Shown here piece after piece: positions 49,801-61,905 of a stretch of DNA of 64,000 nt; within the stretch, counting starts at the first letter, position 1; each line of letters starts with the position of its first letter. The notes under the pieces were generated by a model. The model was not told the origin of the DNA and searched no databases. It worked only from the letters and a program-made list of their open reading frames with translations. The stretch is taken from positions 96,922,132-96,986,131 of the forward strand of contig CM060174.1 in assembly GCA_030549775.1 (NCBI GenBank), read 5' to 3'. Source of the stretch: Tamarix chinensis (Eukaryota; Streptophyta; Magnoliopsida; Caryophyllales; Tamaricaceae). Both the position numbers and the translations under genes were made by a program.

Positions 49801-49972
49801 ACCGAAAAAGGTATATATTCTAGCCGAGGTAAGTATAGCATCTTGAAAGCATATCATAAGATACATCTTCAATGTCTCCGAGTTCTCCGGTATAGTCTAA
49901 TAGGAGTCACCTTGACTTGCCACATCATCAGAATAACTTCTCACCTATCATGCATAAAAGATGGTTCACTTG
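49801..49972. other. Short spacer
   Basis: No gene or repeat is recognised between the truncated long-LTR relative and the MITE. Confidence 0.4.
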
Positions 49973-50378
49973 AGGTAAGTACCAAATGTTTTAGAATTTC
50001 CTTTTTTACTTTAGGACCATCCTATTAATACTTTTAGTTTTAAATTGCCAAACTGATATTATTTTTTATATAATATATATTTTTAATCTAAATTAGAAAA
50101 TTCAAATTATTTTACTTTTTTTTAAATTATAAACTTTAAAAAAAAGCAACATTAAAAATCTTACAAAATTTATGACAATTATATAAAATTCATCTCAAAA
50201 AAATATATGATATCAAAGTTTTATCATTTAAGTAATATATAGATAAAAATATTAGCATGATGAAACTAAATTAAAAATAAAATTTAAAACATGTAGTATT
50301 TAATTATTTAAAATATATGCTACTAGGTAAAATAGGTCAAATATCATTGTATCTAAATGAAACTTGTCCTTAGATTTA
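49973..50378. mobile_element. Second copy of the inverted-repeat MITE
   Basis: The right arm, inverted, reads AAGGACAAGTTTCATTTAGA and continues with GTAGCATATATTTTAAATAAT, matching the right arm of 33547-34067. The left arm is more diverged (TTTTAGAATTTCC, CTTTTAGTTTTAAATTG). The centre is AT-rich. Confidence 0.55.
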
Positions 50379-50874
50379 TCCACCAATTTAACATATATTC
50401 ACATTGTGACGTTGCTTATGTAAACATATGAAGCAAGTTCCAACTCCAAGACATAAAGTAAGTCCAATATGATCTTGGTTAGGGTGCTAAAATATATTCA
50501 ATTTTCAAGAACTTCTCTAGCACCATATTAAAAATAACCTATCTAATTAACCAACATCACACAACAATACAAATAAACACTCCAAAAACTAAAATAATAC
50601 CTAGATTCAACATATACGTGTATAGTATTATTTAAATAACATACATGGCCTTATTTATCAAGATATTTTGGTCCACTCATTTTGGAATATATTTTGATAT
50701 TTTAAGGCTATGTTTCATTACTTTTTTTTGTCTCGTAGAACAGAGGGATTAATTAGAAAAAAATTTTAGTAGGGTACAATGCTTCTTGAATATGAGATAT
50801 ATATAAAAATCACAACTACCCTAACAGTACCTATATAGATGTGATCCATAGAAAGTAAACTCAAAATGTACCAT

Positions 50875-51090
50875 CTAGGAAAATATATGAACATCTAAAA
50901 TGATATTGTTAGATTCTTTTGTCTTGGTATTTAGCTTAAATATGCACCGATCACCAACTTTTAGCTTGTTTGCAACAAAGAATTCATGCAAACCTTCACA
51001 TATGGCAAGAAAACCTTTTTTCCTATTATAAAGTTTGACTATCCATAATTTCCTCAATGTATCCCTAAGACTTGAAATGAATTCCCTATA
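50875..51090 (-). pseudogene. Partial B3 domain, relic of a REM paralogue
   Basis: The C-terminal part of the frame reads RKLWIVKLYN, then GLHEFFVANKLKVGDRCIFKL and LDVHIFS. This is the second half of a B3 domain (W.V, F...N.L..GD.C.F.L). The first half, with the [RK][IV]P..F segment that starts exon 2 type pieces in the intact gene, is replaced by unrelated text, and no partner exons were found nearby. The frame ends in a stop after VHIFS. It lies on the same strand as the intact gene about 20 kb away. It could still be one exon of an unrecognised gene. Confidence 0.65.
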
Positions 51091-51183
51091 ATTCCATTTG
51101 GCCTTGCAAACCAACAAGGCATGTAATGATAGATCAAACCACAAAATAAACATGTCATACAATATGGTGACCATAATAATCAA

Positions 51184-52211
51184 TTAATCATTATTCAAGA
51201 TTAATGTAATTAAACATAGGAAGGAAATAATAAATACAATTATTAGTTCTAAAGAAAATTTTTAGTTGACCTAAACAATCAAACACGAAGCAAATGCTAC
51301 ATATTATCTACAAATCTAACTCAACAACAATAGCAATATGGGAAAATAGTAATCTTATAGCCAAAATTACCTCTCTCTCCCTTCTGATAATTTGAAACCA
51401 TACTCAATAGTTTCTTATTTCATGCTATTATTTCTTATATACTGTCAAAATCTGTAGGAAAGAAAGGGTAGGTAGCTACCTAAGTCTATGCAACTAGTTG
51501 GAATTAAGCTTGAAAAAAATGGGCTTTTTTGTTTTTGTTATGGCTAACACACTGAAAGGCAAAAACAAAAAAGGTATTCATTTGCAAGACTATATCAAAA
51601 CTATTAGCAAAACCATGGCTTTATAGAAAAAATATTTTGTCTATTTTCTACATGGATGCATGCAAGAAATGCTAGGGTAAGTAGCAAAAATAGATAATGG
51701 AAGAATAATAAGAAAATTAGTTGTTTCCCATGTAAGGTCTAGTTGCATTAGATAGGTTAATTTTAGCTACAAAATAGGATTTTGCTGATATACATAGAGG
51801 TTCTTTTTGCTTCTTTGGTCCTATTTGTTTCCCCAAAAACACTCAAATCACGAGCACGTTAAATTATCTCATATAATAATATATCAAAATAAAACATATG
51901 CAAGTAAACTAGGTGCCAATAATTTGAGATTTATAACAATAATGAAGTTGGAATTTTAGTAATTTAGCAGCCACATTTGAAGTTATATTAAAAGAGCTCA
52001 CAAACAATGCCAGATAAGATTATGCACAAAACCTCTCGATTTAATTTATATTCCTCCGCTCCATGCATTATCAAACTATAAACAAACAAAAGTGAATAAT
52101 AAACTTGGGTTTTTTAGTGTCTGCTTCGAACAAGGTATTTGTTTACATTTTTTTTGGTTTTGGGGGTGCAAGGGGACTTTTAAATAGGTAAGTAAAAAAC
52201 TAAGGGTCATT
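51184..52211. other. AT-rich intergenic stretch
   Basis: No gene or repeat is recognised on either strand. Confidence 0.45.
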
Positions 52212-52620
52212 TCTATTGGAAATACAATCAAGACTATGCTAGAATAATCCAATACCAAATTCATATATAAGATTAAGAGAGGTTTCATCTTAAAACCAAT
52301 TGGTAATATGAGAATTATCCCACTAGACTTATATAGTGGTCTAATTTCACACTATTTATCAATTTAAGACTTTGTTCACACCTAATAATAAACCTCTTGA
52401 ACTAATTAACACACAATCTCTCATCATCAGGAAGACAATTCTCCAATAAATTAACTACTCATATTTACAGTGTTTGTGGAGGATACGCCTTACGTGAAGT
52501 ACTAGAGTATCACCTTACCTTAATATTTGCTTCCTCTATTTAGGTCAACTTAGTATTTCCAATAGAGTATTAAACAACTTTTGTTTGAGATTTTTAGGAT
52601 ATCAGCCTAGGCTCACAATC

Positions 52621-52634
52621 AGACTTTGATACCA
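52621..52634 (-). promoter_or_regulatory. Primer-binding-site-like sequence of the TRIM-like element
   Basis: TGGTATCAAAGTC on the minus strand matches 11 of 13 bases of the plant Met-tRNA primer site and lies directly inside the right direct repeat. Confidence 0.55.
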
Positions 52635-53246
52635 TCTATTGGGAATACACTTGGGCTTATGCCAAACTTGATGAGGAAGAACCCAATACCATATTCATAT
52701 ATAATCATAAGTGAAATTATATCCTAAAATCAATTGGTAATAAGAGTAGTATGAAATACCCCAAAACCCTAATTTCTGAAATTATGGCCAAATAAGGAAT
52801 TAGTAGGGAATTAAACATATAAATTTATTTACTTAAAATGTAGGGAATTATTTAAGGTAAATTAAGAGGAAAATAATAAAGAATTTAATTGGAAGAAAAT
52901 TTGGGTATTTTCCTAATTAGTATGGAGGTTAAGGAAATTTATCTAAAATAGTCTAACTAAGCAAAAGGGAATTTATTTAATATTTTTATAAATATTAATA
53001 TTTTAAACAGCCCAAAAATACTCTAAATAATTTATAAAAAAATCCAAAACCCTAAATAAAACATTTTCTCTTTTCTTTCCCCTCATTTTCCTTTCTTCCT
53101 TTTCTTTTTTCCTTTTCCCCCGTCGGTTGGGCCTCTCCCCACGGCCCAGCCCTTCCTTTCTTTTCCTTTCTCCTTCCCCGCGGCCCAGCATCATTCGCTG
53201 GCCGACGCTTGAGTGCGACACAGCGTTTTTCCCTCAGAGCTGTTGA

Positions 53247-53337
53247 AACGCCGCGTTGCGCTAAACGACCTTATGACCGTTGCCAGCCTACGACGCGACG
53301 CTGCGTTTTCCTCCCACAACCCCCAATACGCCGCGTT
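53247..53337 (+). promoter_or_regulatory. Cluster of ACGCNGCGT palindromes in U3 of element C
   Basis: AACGCCGCGTT (53247-53257), GACGCTGCGTT (53297-53307) and TACGCCGCGTT (53327-53337) lie 360-450 bp upstream of the TATA box. A half form, CAGCGTTTTT, is at 53221. Confidence 0.6.
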
Positions 53338-53696
53338 TGACTTATGGATTTTATATCCGTTGCCAAACCGGCAGGTTCCCCCCTATTTTCCTTTCCTCCT
53401 GGACCGCCGGTCCAGGAGTCGTCTTCTTCCTCCTCTCCTGCGCAGGTCTGCGCCTGTCACTTGTCGCCTACCGCCTGTCGTCCGGCGTCCTCCCCCTGCC
53501 ATTTCCGTCCCTTTCTTCCCCAATTCGACCCAGCACTCCCTCACGTGTCCTGCCACCCCTTCCTTTTTCCATAAAACAGCCAAACGTACCCTACAAATCG
53601 TAGGGCACGAGACGCTGCCACCGCCGGCCGACCACCTGCTGCGCCTGCCCCGCGTGCCATCTCCCTTCCCTTCGTTGTTTTCCTCCCCCCATGGCC

Positions 53697-53704
53697 TATA
53701 AATA
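53697..53704 (+). promoter_or_regulatory. TATA box of element C
   Basis: TATAAATA followed by CCCCC, about 945 bp from the element start. A transcription start about 30 bp downstream would fall near 53730. Confidence 0.65.
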
Positions 53705-54289
53705 CCCCCTCCCGAACGGCCACAGCAAGTCCCTCCCTTTGGACCTTGCTGAAACCCTGTTCCGCCGCCGCTAGAACAGACGCCATTTCCGCCGCCTCTA
53801 GCCACCGCCGAAACCACCGCTACCCGCACGAGCCACCACAATCGTGCGAAGGTGCCACCCCAAAAAATGCCACCGCCGCCTTGCGCCACCCTCTACCACC
53901 ACCTCCACCGTAATTAACCCCCGTTCCACCTCCCAAAGTGACTAGCAGGTCCTCCCCTACCTGCCCATACCATCCTTACCCCCTTCTTCCTTCTCCACCA
54001 GTCCCCACCATTTTCCACCACCTTCTCCCTCCTTCGGCCGCCGCGTCCACCACCGCGCGTCGCCGCCCTTCTCATGCCACCACCCTCTTTCCACTCCCCT
54101 CTCCCTACTATCTCCTCCCCCACACTTAACTTCCCTTTTCCTCCTCCCATCTAACCACCTTCCCCATCTTTTCTCTCTTCTCCTCCTCCATCGCCGTCGC
54201 CGGACCACCACTGTCCTCAGGTGGTCTTCCACTCATCTGAACCCTAAAACCCTTTTCTTATGCCACCTATAGTAGCTTATAACTAATAT

Positions 54290-54336
54290 TAGTATTATTA
54301 CACTTATTATTACAATTATTATTATTATTATAACAC

Positions 54337-54370
<34 letters not shown>

Positions 54371-54680
54371 CATTATTACCATTATTATTGTCTCTATTAT
54401 TAATGTTCTTACTTTCTTACTAATACTAACATCCCCTTTTGAACCCTAACTTTTATTATACTTAACTTTAATCTTAATTTTTATAATTATTAGTATTAAC
54501 ATTATTAACAATATTACTATTATTACTTCTATTATCCTTACTACGGTTATTATTGTGGTTGCTAAACCTTACTTGGTTGTATTATTGTTATTACCCTTAC
54601 TACTAGGAGTATTATTATTATTATCGTTATTATTAGTGTTATTATTATTATTATTACTACTATTATTATTATTATACTTA
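54290..54680. repeat. TTA microsatellite block in element C
   Basis: Runs of ATT/TTA with interruptions, in the same module position as the AAT blocks of the other long LTRs. Confidence 0.9.
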
Positions 54681-55739
54681 ACACCCTTATCATTTTGTTA
54701 ACAATAATACTATTTGTTCTTATCCATGTTACTTAACTCAAGCTAGTAAATATCATGTGATTGTTAACTAAGAAGAGTACTTGAACCTGATTACCATACC
54801 ATTTAACATTAACCCTAACCTCATTACTAGGACACTATTATTAGCTATTACTATTATTACTACTATCACTACCTTATTATTGTAACTAAAAGCATTTGAA
54901 CCCTTGTGTTATTCAAGACTGTACAACTATTATCATTATCACCCTTAGGAATAGTTACTTGTAATATTGTGACCTTATAATATTATTATTTCAAATATAA
55001 CGTCATTAATAGACTTGGCCTTAAAACGCTAGGGTTTCTATCACTAGAAATTAGTATAAACCCTATTACTACAAGATTAGAACTAATGGGTTTAATAAAA
55101 TAAGTGTAACAATAAGTATCAAAAAATAAATATATTTTGACTACTAATATTTAGTATACTAATTCTAAGGTAAAAACCCTAGTTTCTGTATAATACCCTT
55201 TTTAGTAATAAAAACCCTAATCCTAAACTAGAATAAGGGTTGATGGTACTTGTAAAGGAAACTAATACTTAGCATTTTCCCCTTTTATAGGTAACCCTGA
55301 CCAAAGCCCTAAGGCGTTATAGGAGCGTGCTCCAAGCCCGGCGTCGCCTTAGGTAAGGACGAAGCTAATGGCCTTGTGCTATGTGTGACATGGATGTGTT
55401 GAATGTTATGTATGTCATGCTATGCCATGTATTATATGATTTGTGTATAACTTGTCTTATGTGTAGCGCAGCTTGGAGATTGAGGTATGTTGTATGTGCT
55501 TCCATGACATGAGCATGACATGTATATGTATGATGTTTATGATGTATTATATTATGGCCCTCTAGGACATGCATGTTAGGATAAATGGTAATATGAGTTG
55601 GGAATATAAGGATGACCGGAAATAAATGGGAAGTGAGACCACTAAGGGGGATATGAGGTTGACCTAAGTACCTCATGATCTAAGAGAAAAGATTTAAGTG
55701 GGAGGAATGTCCGAAATAAATGAGAGTTGGGAACCATGC

Positions 55740-56240
55740 ATGGGAGTCTTGAAGTTTGTATGGTGGTATTAGTGATTTCATGGTGGTATTAATGGCTTAT
55801 GGTGGTATTAGGGTTTGCATGGTGGTGTTATGGTTTGGTGGTATTAATATTTGTATGGTGGTATTAGTGATTTCATGGTGGTATTAATGGCTTATAGCGG
55901 TATTAGGGTTTGCATGGTAGTGTTATGGTTTGTATGGTGGTATTAATGTTCTATGGCGGTATTAATGGTTGCATGGGGGTATTAATGGCTGCATGATGAT
56001 ATTAGGGTTTGCACGGTGGTATTATGGTTGGAATGGTGGTATTAGGGCTCGCATGGTGGTATTAGGGTCTGTATGGTGGTATTAGTGATTTCATGGTGGT
56101 ATTAATGGCTTATGGTGGTATTAGGGTTTGCATGGTGGTGTTATGGTTTGGTGGTATTAATGTTTGTATGGTGGTATTAGGGTCTACATGGTGGAGTTAG
56201 GGTTTTGCATGGGAGTTGATGATTGTATGGGATTTAGGGT
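55740..56240 (+). repeat. GGTGGTATTAGGGTTTGCAT tandem array in element C
   Basis: About 20 imperfect units of roughly 20 bp, alternating GTATTAATG and TTAGGGTTTGC. This is the inverted equivalent of the array at 13540-13990. Confidence 0.85.
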
Positions 56241-56784
56241 TTGCATGAAAAGTTTGAGAGGTTGCATGGGATGTGTAACGTTTGCGTGAGAGCAAAATTT
56301 ATGTATGAAAGGTTGATTTGGGATGTAAGAAAGGTGATGCAAGTATGATCTAGGTGTTTAACTGTTTTGGACGGAGAATAGTACGTGGAGTATTATAAGG
56401 GTATGGAAGAGACAGAATTAGGGTTTGGAGTGATTAACTCTGGGTCGTCGTGATTAAGTAGGGTTGAAGTAGATAATTGTGATTTGTTGAGGATAATTAA
56501 GGTTTAGGATGGCTAAGTATGGATGTTATGGTAAAATAGGGTTAAGAGTGGGTAACCACGGTTTAGTGTGGACAATTAGGGTCGGTTATGGCTGCTTAGA
56601 GTTGTTGGTGTTATCATGTGTAATTATTGATTAAAGTGTAGTTATGAATGTGAGATTTTATTAGTTGTGATGTGTACAGTATAAAGAGAATGATTTATGC
56701 ATGTCAAGGGTGTGATGTGATTTAATAAGACACTGATAAGACATTAATCACGTAAAGCGAAAGATGTTGAGCCGAGCCCATGAT

Positions 56785-57205
56785 CCGGTCCGCCGACTAT
56801 AATAGTGGATCAGAGGCATTCTGCCGTGTGCGTTTATTTTCCGGTCCACCGGCTATAATAGTGGATCAGAGGTGTTTTGCCCTGTGCGTTTATTTTCCGG
56901 TCCACTGGCTATAATAGTGGATCAGAGGCGTTCTACCCTATGCGTTATCTTCCGGTCCCCCGGCTATAATAGTGGGGGATCTCGTGCTCGACAAACCAAA
57001 CGAATGAGTTAATCCATGGGAAAGATACTACGTACTTAAAGCGAAACACCATGTGAGTCGGGGCCATGATCCATTCCACCGGCTATAATAGTGGATCAGA
57101 GGCGTTTTGCCCTGTGCGTTTATTTTTCGGTCTACTGCTATAATAGTGGATCATAGGCGTTCTGCCCTGTGCGTATATTTTCCGGTCCACCGACTATAAT
57201 AGTGG
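56785..57205 (+). repeat. CCGGTCCACCGGCTATAATAG tandem repeat in element C
   Basis: Six units of the family's tandem module occur as two groups, each with unit spacing of about 54-57 bp. Each unit reads CCGGTCCACCGGC, TATAATAGTGG and GTTYTGCCCTGTGCG. Confidence 0.88.
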
Positions 57206-58077
57206 GGCTCCCGCACTTACATGGATTATTAAAGAATATGTGTGAAATGGACATATTATTAACGAGGATAAAGAATAAGTCACCGGAAAGTACTCAGGCC
57301 TTATCTCATGTGTTATTGCATGTTACTTTTATGATTGTGCTATGTGTGCTATGTGGTATGATTGTATGCTTGGCCTTAGCGCACCTGCGCCCTTACTCAG
57401 TATTAGACCCGTACTGATACTACCTTGATTGAATGGGTCCTGTGATGATCCACCGATGGTGGGGAGCAGACCTCCTATGCAGGTTTGATCGGTTACTAGT
57501 TTGGGGTGAAAGGCTTGACTTGAGTGAGTAGGCGATCCGGATATTGGTCCATTGGGATCTGTGTTATTTAGCTATATTTTGTACTACGCTTCTTGTTTTG
57601 AAACCGTACTCTTAAGTTGCAATCTTAACGATATTTTAACTGTTGTTGACTCGTGGTTTTCGTGAATGGTCTATGTTAACTATGGATCTATGTCTTGATG
57701 ACTCTTACTTAACGATTGTTTAGTTTAGCCTTAGCACTTAGTATCGGAACGGTAGGAGGAACCGGTCTGGTACTAAGTGTGGCGGTAATACCCCCAAGTT
57801 TATGGTTTTAATTCATTCGCTTCCGCTAAAACCTTTGTCTTAAACGAAATTTTTCATTAGTAAATTTGGGGGTGTTACATAGTATCCCACTATCTCTCTC
57901 TATATATATACTGGTTTAATTTTTTCTTATTTATCACTATAAGACTTTGTTCGCACTCAATAATTTCAAGTTTTGGTTTTAATATAAGACATATAACTTC
58001 CCCTCGGGAAAGTCTAATCGGTTACACAATCAAAATAGATCATGTGCACATGTGTCAACTAAGATCATCCTTATGGG

Positions 58078-58454
58078 TAGAGGTGTACACCAATCCAAAA
58101 TCGCATTGGATTGGATAGAACTGGACAGGACCAATACAAGGTTAAGGAGGAAAAAAAATTCAATGTTGGGTTCGGAAGAGAATTACCAATTCAAGACCGT
58201 GTACAATCAAAATTGCTAAATTATATATTCTTCATATTAAAATTGTTTTTTTTTTTGCAAAATGTGAATGAGATTCCGAGTCGGACAAGAAGACTGAACC
58301 TATTTGGATCAAAGTGGATAGGACCAGAACTGGTTAAAGAACAATTACCTTTACTTCAAGACCAAAATCCAAACTCGAGACCAGAATACTGGTATAGTCT
58401 TAGACCATAACTCAGAAAAACCCATAAGTTTGAACCAAATTTTGAACACCCCTT
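58078..58454. mobile_element. Non-autonomous hAT-like element, 377 bp
   Basis: The ends TAGAGGTGTACA and TGAACACCCCTT are imperfect inverted repeats of the TAGGGGTGTTCA type. The flanks CTTATGGG (58070-58077) and CTTAGTGGG (58455-58463) are an 8-bp duplication with one inserted base. The inside is non-coding. Confidence 0.65.
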
Positions 58455-58776
58455 CTTAGTGGGTGTCGATGGTGCTGTAATAAGGCCTCCATTTTTGAAG
58501 GGCCTCAAATTCCCCCTTTTTTTTCTAAAATAACTAAATATCCTATATAAGATAAAATAAAAAAGATATCTAATCAAACATAGTTCATTGTCTAGCACAA
58601 GAGTAAGATAGTTGGCGATAAATTTATCTAAAGCTAGCAAAAGCAACTCATGCTCGTTAAAATCCAAAGAAATTTATTAACTCGACCCATCAATGACCTA
58701 CTTGATGTTGACTTGATAGTAAGTTATTCAACCCAAACCCAATCCAATACCTAAAGCAACCCAAAATCCCGATATG
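58455..58776. other. Short spacer, no gene seen
   Basis: Nothing recognised apart from CCCAAACCCAATCC-like low complexity near 58730. Confidence 0.4.
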
Positions 58777-60840
58777 TGTAATACCCCCAAAATTCACTAT
58801 TGAAAAATTTCGTTTAATTAAAAGAAAATTAGCGGAAGCAATTTAATAAACCGTGAACTTTGGGAGTATTACCGCCACACTTAGTACCAGACCGGTTCAC
58901 TCATACCGTTCCAATACCAAGTGCTAAGGCTAAAGGAGTGAAATACAATTTTTCAAGAAACTTAAGCATAAATTAATCAGAGTAGCGCGGTAAATAACTT
59001 ATCAGAGTAAAATCCACCAATGGTGGTTACAAAACAACAACATATTGAATTTATGAATTTTAAAGAGGCAAATTAAAATCTTAACAAGTCCGGATAGTTC
59101 CTTACGCTCATTCCCGAGGCCCACTTGAAAGCATCGAATATGACCTGCAAGGGGAACTGCCCATTGAATAGGCAGGGGCCCCATGAAGGGAACCCTTCAG
59201 TACTACGGTACTGAGTAACCCTTTAAAAACGCACTTAAAAACAGGCACGCGATGTCACACATGATATACTAGGATAACCGTACATAACGACATATGTAAA
59301 TATAACAATCAGATCCATACATTCATGTATTCAACATGTCAATCAGATATTAATGGTGTATACGTCACATTCATCTTTTTCCATTCACATACTTAACAAG
59401 TTAACCGAATACTAGTAGGCCATAATGAATAATCGATACTTTAGGGCCTTAAGGCCATTAATCCATCATTAATCAATCATCTCGAATTTTAAATGTCCAT
59501 GTGAGTGCGGGAACCACACTATTATAGCCGGTGGACCGAAAATATATATACAGGACAAAACGCTCCTGGCCACTATTATTCGCCGGTGGGTCGGTCTCCA
59601 GGGCAGAACGCTCCTAGCCACTATTATTCGCCGGTGGACCGGTCTGGCCCTGACTCACAAGGTATTCCACTATAAGTGATTAGTATCTTTCCCATATCTT
59701 ATCGATTTTATGTTTGGTTTGCTGAGCACGGAATCCCCCACTATTATAGCCGATGGACCGGAAATATATACAGGGTCAAACGCTCCTGGCCACTATTATT
59801 CGCCGGTGGTTCGGTCTCCAGGGCGCCCCGGCTCCTGGCCACTATTATTCGCCGGTGGACCGGTCTGGGCCCGGCTCAGCATCTTTCTCTTTAAGTGATT
59901 AGTGTCTTAAACGTATCTTATTCGGAATTATTTCACCCTTGACATGCATGGCTAACTATATCCACACTTATCCTCCCAAGAGGGCCCGCCCCATATCTTG
60001 AGACTTCTGCACCTCCTAACTTGATTTTCTCTAAAAACCCTAACTCGGGCCTATGTGGCCCATCCTTTTCTGTCGTACACATCTCGAATATTTTAACACC
60101 CCACACGTCACGACCTTTAGATCCAACCCTCACTTTCTACCCCACTCATTCTCTTTTACTTTTATTATTTCCTTTTTCTTTTTCCACCTTCTCACATTAG
60201 GGTTTCTTCCTAAACCCTAGTTTGGTCTCCTACGCACTCTTATACAGTCCCACGTACTATTTTTTGCTCGAAGCTCCCAGACACCCAAACGACACTTCTG
60301 TTATCTTCCTCACATCCCGAGATAACTTTCCATACGTAAAGTCTGCCCCCATGCGGACTCTAACAATCCCATGCAAACCCTAGTTTCTCCCATACCTACA
60401 TTAGCCAACTTACTTCCCTTTGGTCATCTTTCTCTCTCATTACTCCTTTTCATGCCTCAATACCCGATTACCACATTAATTATCCTAGCATGCATGTCCC
60501 TAAGGGCCACATCACATCTCATCATAACATATAGCATATCCATATCAGCACATACCAAAAAGGGCACATGAACACACCTTGGTTCCAAGCCATGCCACAC
60601 GTGAAACAATTAAAATAATAACATATAGATCTCGACATAAAATTTATACAGGGCATCCAAGGCATGTAGGACATATAGCGCACATTCGACTTTAACTACA
60701 CCCTTACTCGGTTTAGATTACCGAGCTATCTTTCACATAAATTAGACCACTAAACGCCCTTTATAATTGTTACACTTAATATATTTCCCATTTAGTTGGT
60801 TAGATTATCAATTTACCCATTTCATTTATTATAATCAACA
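58777..60840 (-). mobile_element. Long-LTR-like element D, interrupted by E
   Basis: It begins TGTAATACCCCC at 58777, has the family hairpin at 58879-58922, tandem repeats CCACTATTATTCGCCGGTGG at 59512-59870, and CCCTAA-rich text at 60010-60400. It stops where the next element starts at 60841. Its remaining part should lie beyond the window, on the far side of E. The left duplication half would be ATATG. Confidence 0.75.
59512..59870 (-). repeat. Tandem repeats of element D
   Basis: Two groups of units with CCACTATTATTCGCCGGTGG, CAGGGC and GCTCCTGG, separated by about 100 bp of unrelated text. Confidence 0.85.
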
Positions 60841-61544
60841 TGTAACACCCCCAAATTTACTACGGAAAAATTTCGTTAAATTTAACAGAAGTTTAGCGGA
60901 AGCAAGCAAATAAACTTGTAAATCCGGGGGTATTACCGCCACACTTAGTACCAGACCGATTCATACCCACCGACCCGATACTAAGTGCTAAGGCTAGAAA
61001 GAATAGAACCAGAACAAATCATTCATAAAGCATAAGTTTTTCGGAATCAAAGTACGAAAGTCACAAGTTACATTCCGAAATACAATCTAAAAAGTCCATA
61101 TATCAGAGTACTTAAAATAACGGAATCACAAACTACGATAAAAACCTTGAAAATTTAAATACAACACTTGTAACCTCCAAAGACAAGTACGATTAACAAC
61201 ACAATTTCCAAAGGGTGATTATCCGGACCGCTTACTCACTCAGGTCAAGCCTCCCCCCCAATTTAGTAGTCGATCAACCTGCATCAAGGTCTGCTCCCCA
61301 CCATTGGTGGATCATCACAGGACCCATTCAACCAGTGTAGTATCAGTACGGGTCCAGTACTGAGTAAGGTAACAGACAAACTAAGGCCGTCACATACACC
61401 ACAAGATACATGTTTGACACGTCAATAGCGTACAATAACACGCAAGAGGAAAGCTAATTTCTTACTTGTATCTTATTCCTTATGGCCCATTATGTTGATA
61501 AGTCATTTTCACACATTCTTCATTAATCCATGTAAGTACGAGGA

Positions 61545-61905
61545 CCCCACTATTATAGCCGGTGGACCGGAAATAAACACCCAGGGCAAAACGCCTCTGG
61601 CCACTATTATAGCCGGTGGACCGGAAATCAACACCCAGGGCAAACGCCTCTGGCCACTATTCTAACCGGTGGACCGAACTGGCCCCGCCTTACATGGTGT
61701 TCCACTGTAAGTGTTTAGTACATTTCCATGGGTTAACTTACTCATTTGGGTCTGTCGAGCCCGAATCCCCCACTATTATAGCCGGTGGTCCGGAAATAAA
61801 CACTCAGGGCAGAACGCCTCTGGCCACTATTATAGCCGGTGGACCGAAAATCAACACCCAGGGCAAAACGCCTCTGGCCACTATTCTAACCGGTGGACCG
61901 GACTG
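61545..61905 (-). repeat. Tandem repeats of element E
   Basis: Units read CCACTATTATAGCCGGTGGA, CCGGAAAT and CCAGGGCAAAACGCCTCTGG, in two groups split by unrelated text of about 100 bp. Confidence 0.88.

Larger units (their letters stand above)
52752..57879 (+). mobile_element. Long solo-LTR-like element C, opposite orientation
   Basis: The ends are TGAAATACCCCAAAA (52752) and GGGGGTGTTACA (to 57879), flanked by the perfect duplication TAGTA (52747-52751 and 57880-57884). The length is 5128 bp. In sense order it has palindromic CpG boxes (53247-53337), TATAAATA at 53697-53704, a GC-rich leader to about 54240, TTA repeats (54290-54680), the 62-nt mini-exon-like module (55291-55352), a telobox array (55740-56240), CCGGTCCACCGG tandem repeats (56785-57205) and the hairpin (57736-57778). 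No gag, pol, primer site or second LTR is present, which argues for a solo LTR. It inserted in the TRIM-like element. Confidence 0.88.
52212..58031 (-). mobile_element. TRIM-like miniature LTR element split by a long LTR
   Basis: Two direct repeats starting TCTATTGG lie at 52212-52418 and at 52635-52751 plus 57885-58031. Shared text includes CCAATACCA, TTCATATATAA, CAATTGGTAAT, and AAGACTTTGTTC. The right copy is cut by the element 52752-57879. Next to it, 52634-52621 on the minus strand reads TGGTATCAAAGTC, close to the initiator-Met tRNA primer site TGGTATCAGAGCC. The inside is only about 215 bp and non-coding. Target duplication and exact LTR ends were not found. Confidence 0.55.

Noticed and set aside
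53213..53889. Long open frames on both strands of element C
   Set aside because: Same GC-rich LTR region; overlapping frames on both strands and no recognisable domain.
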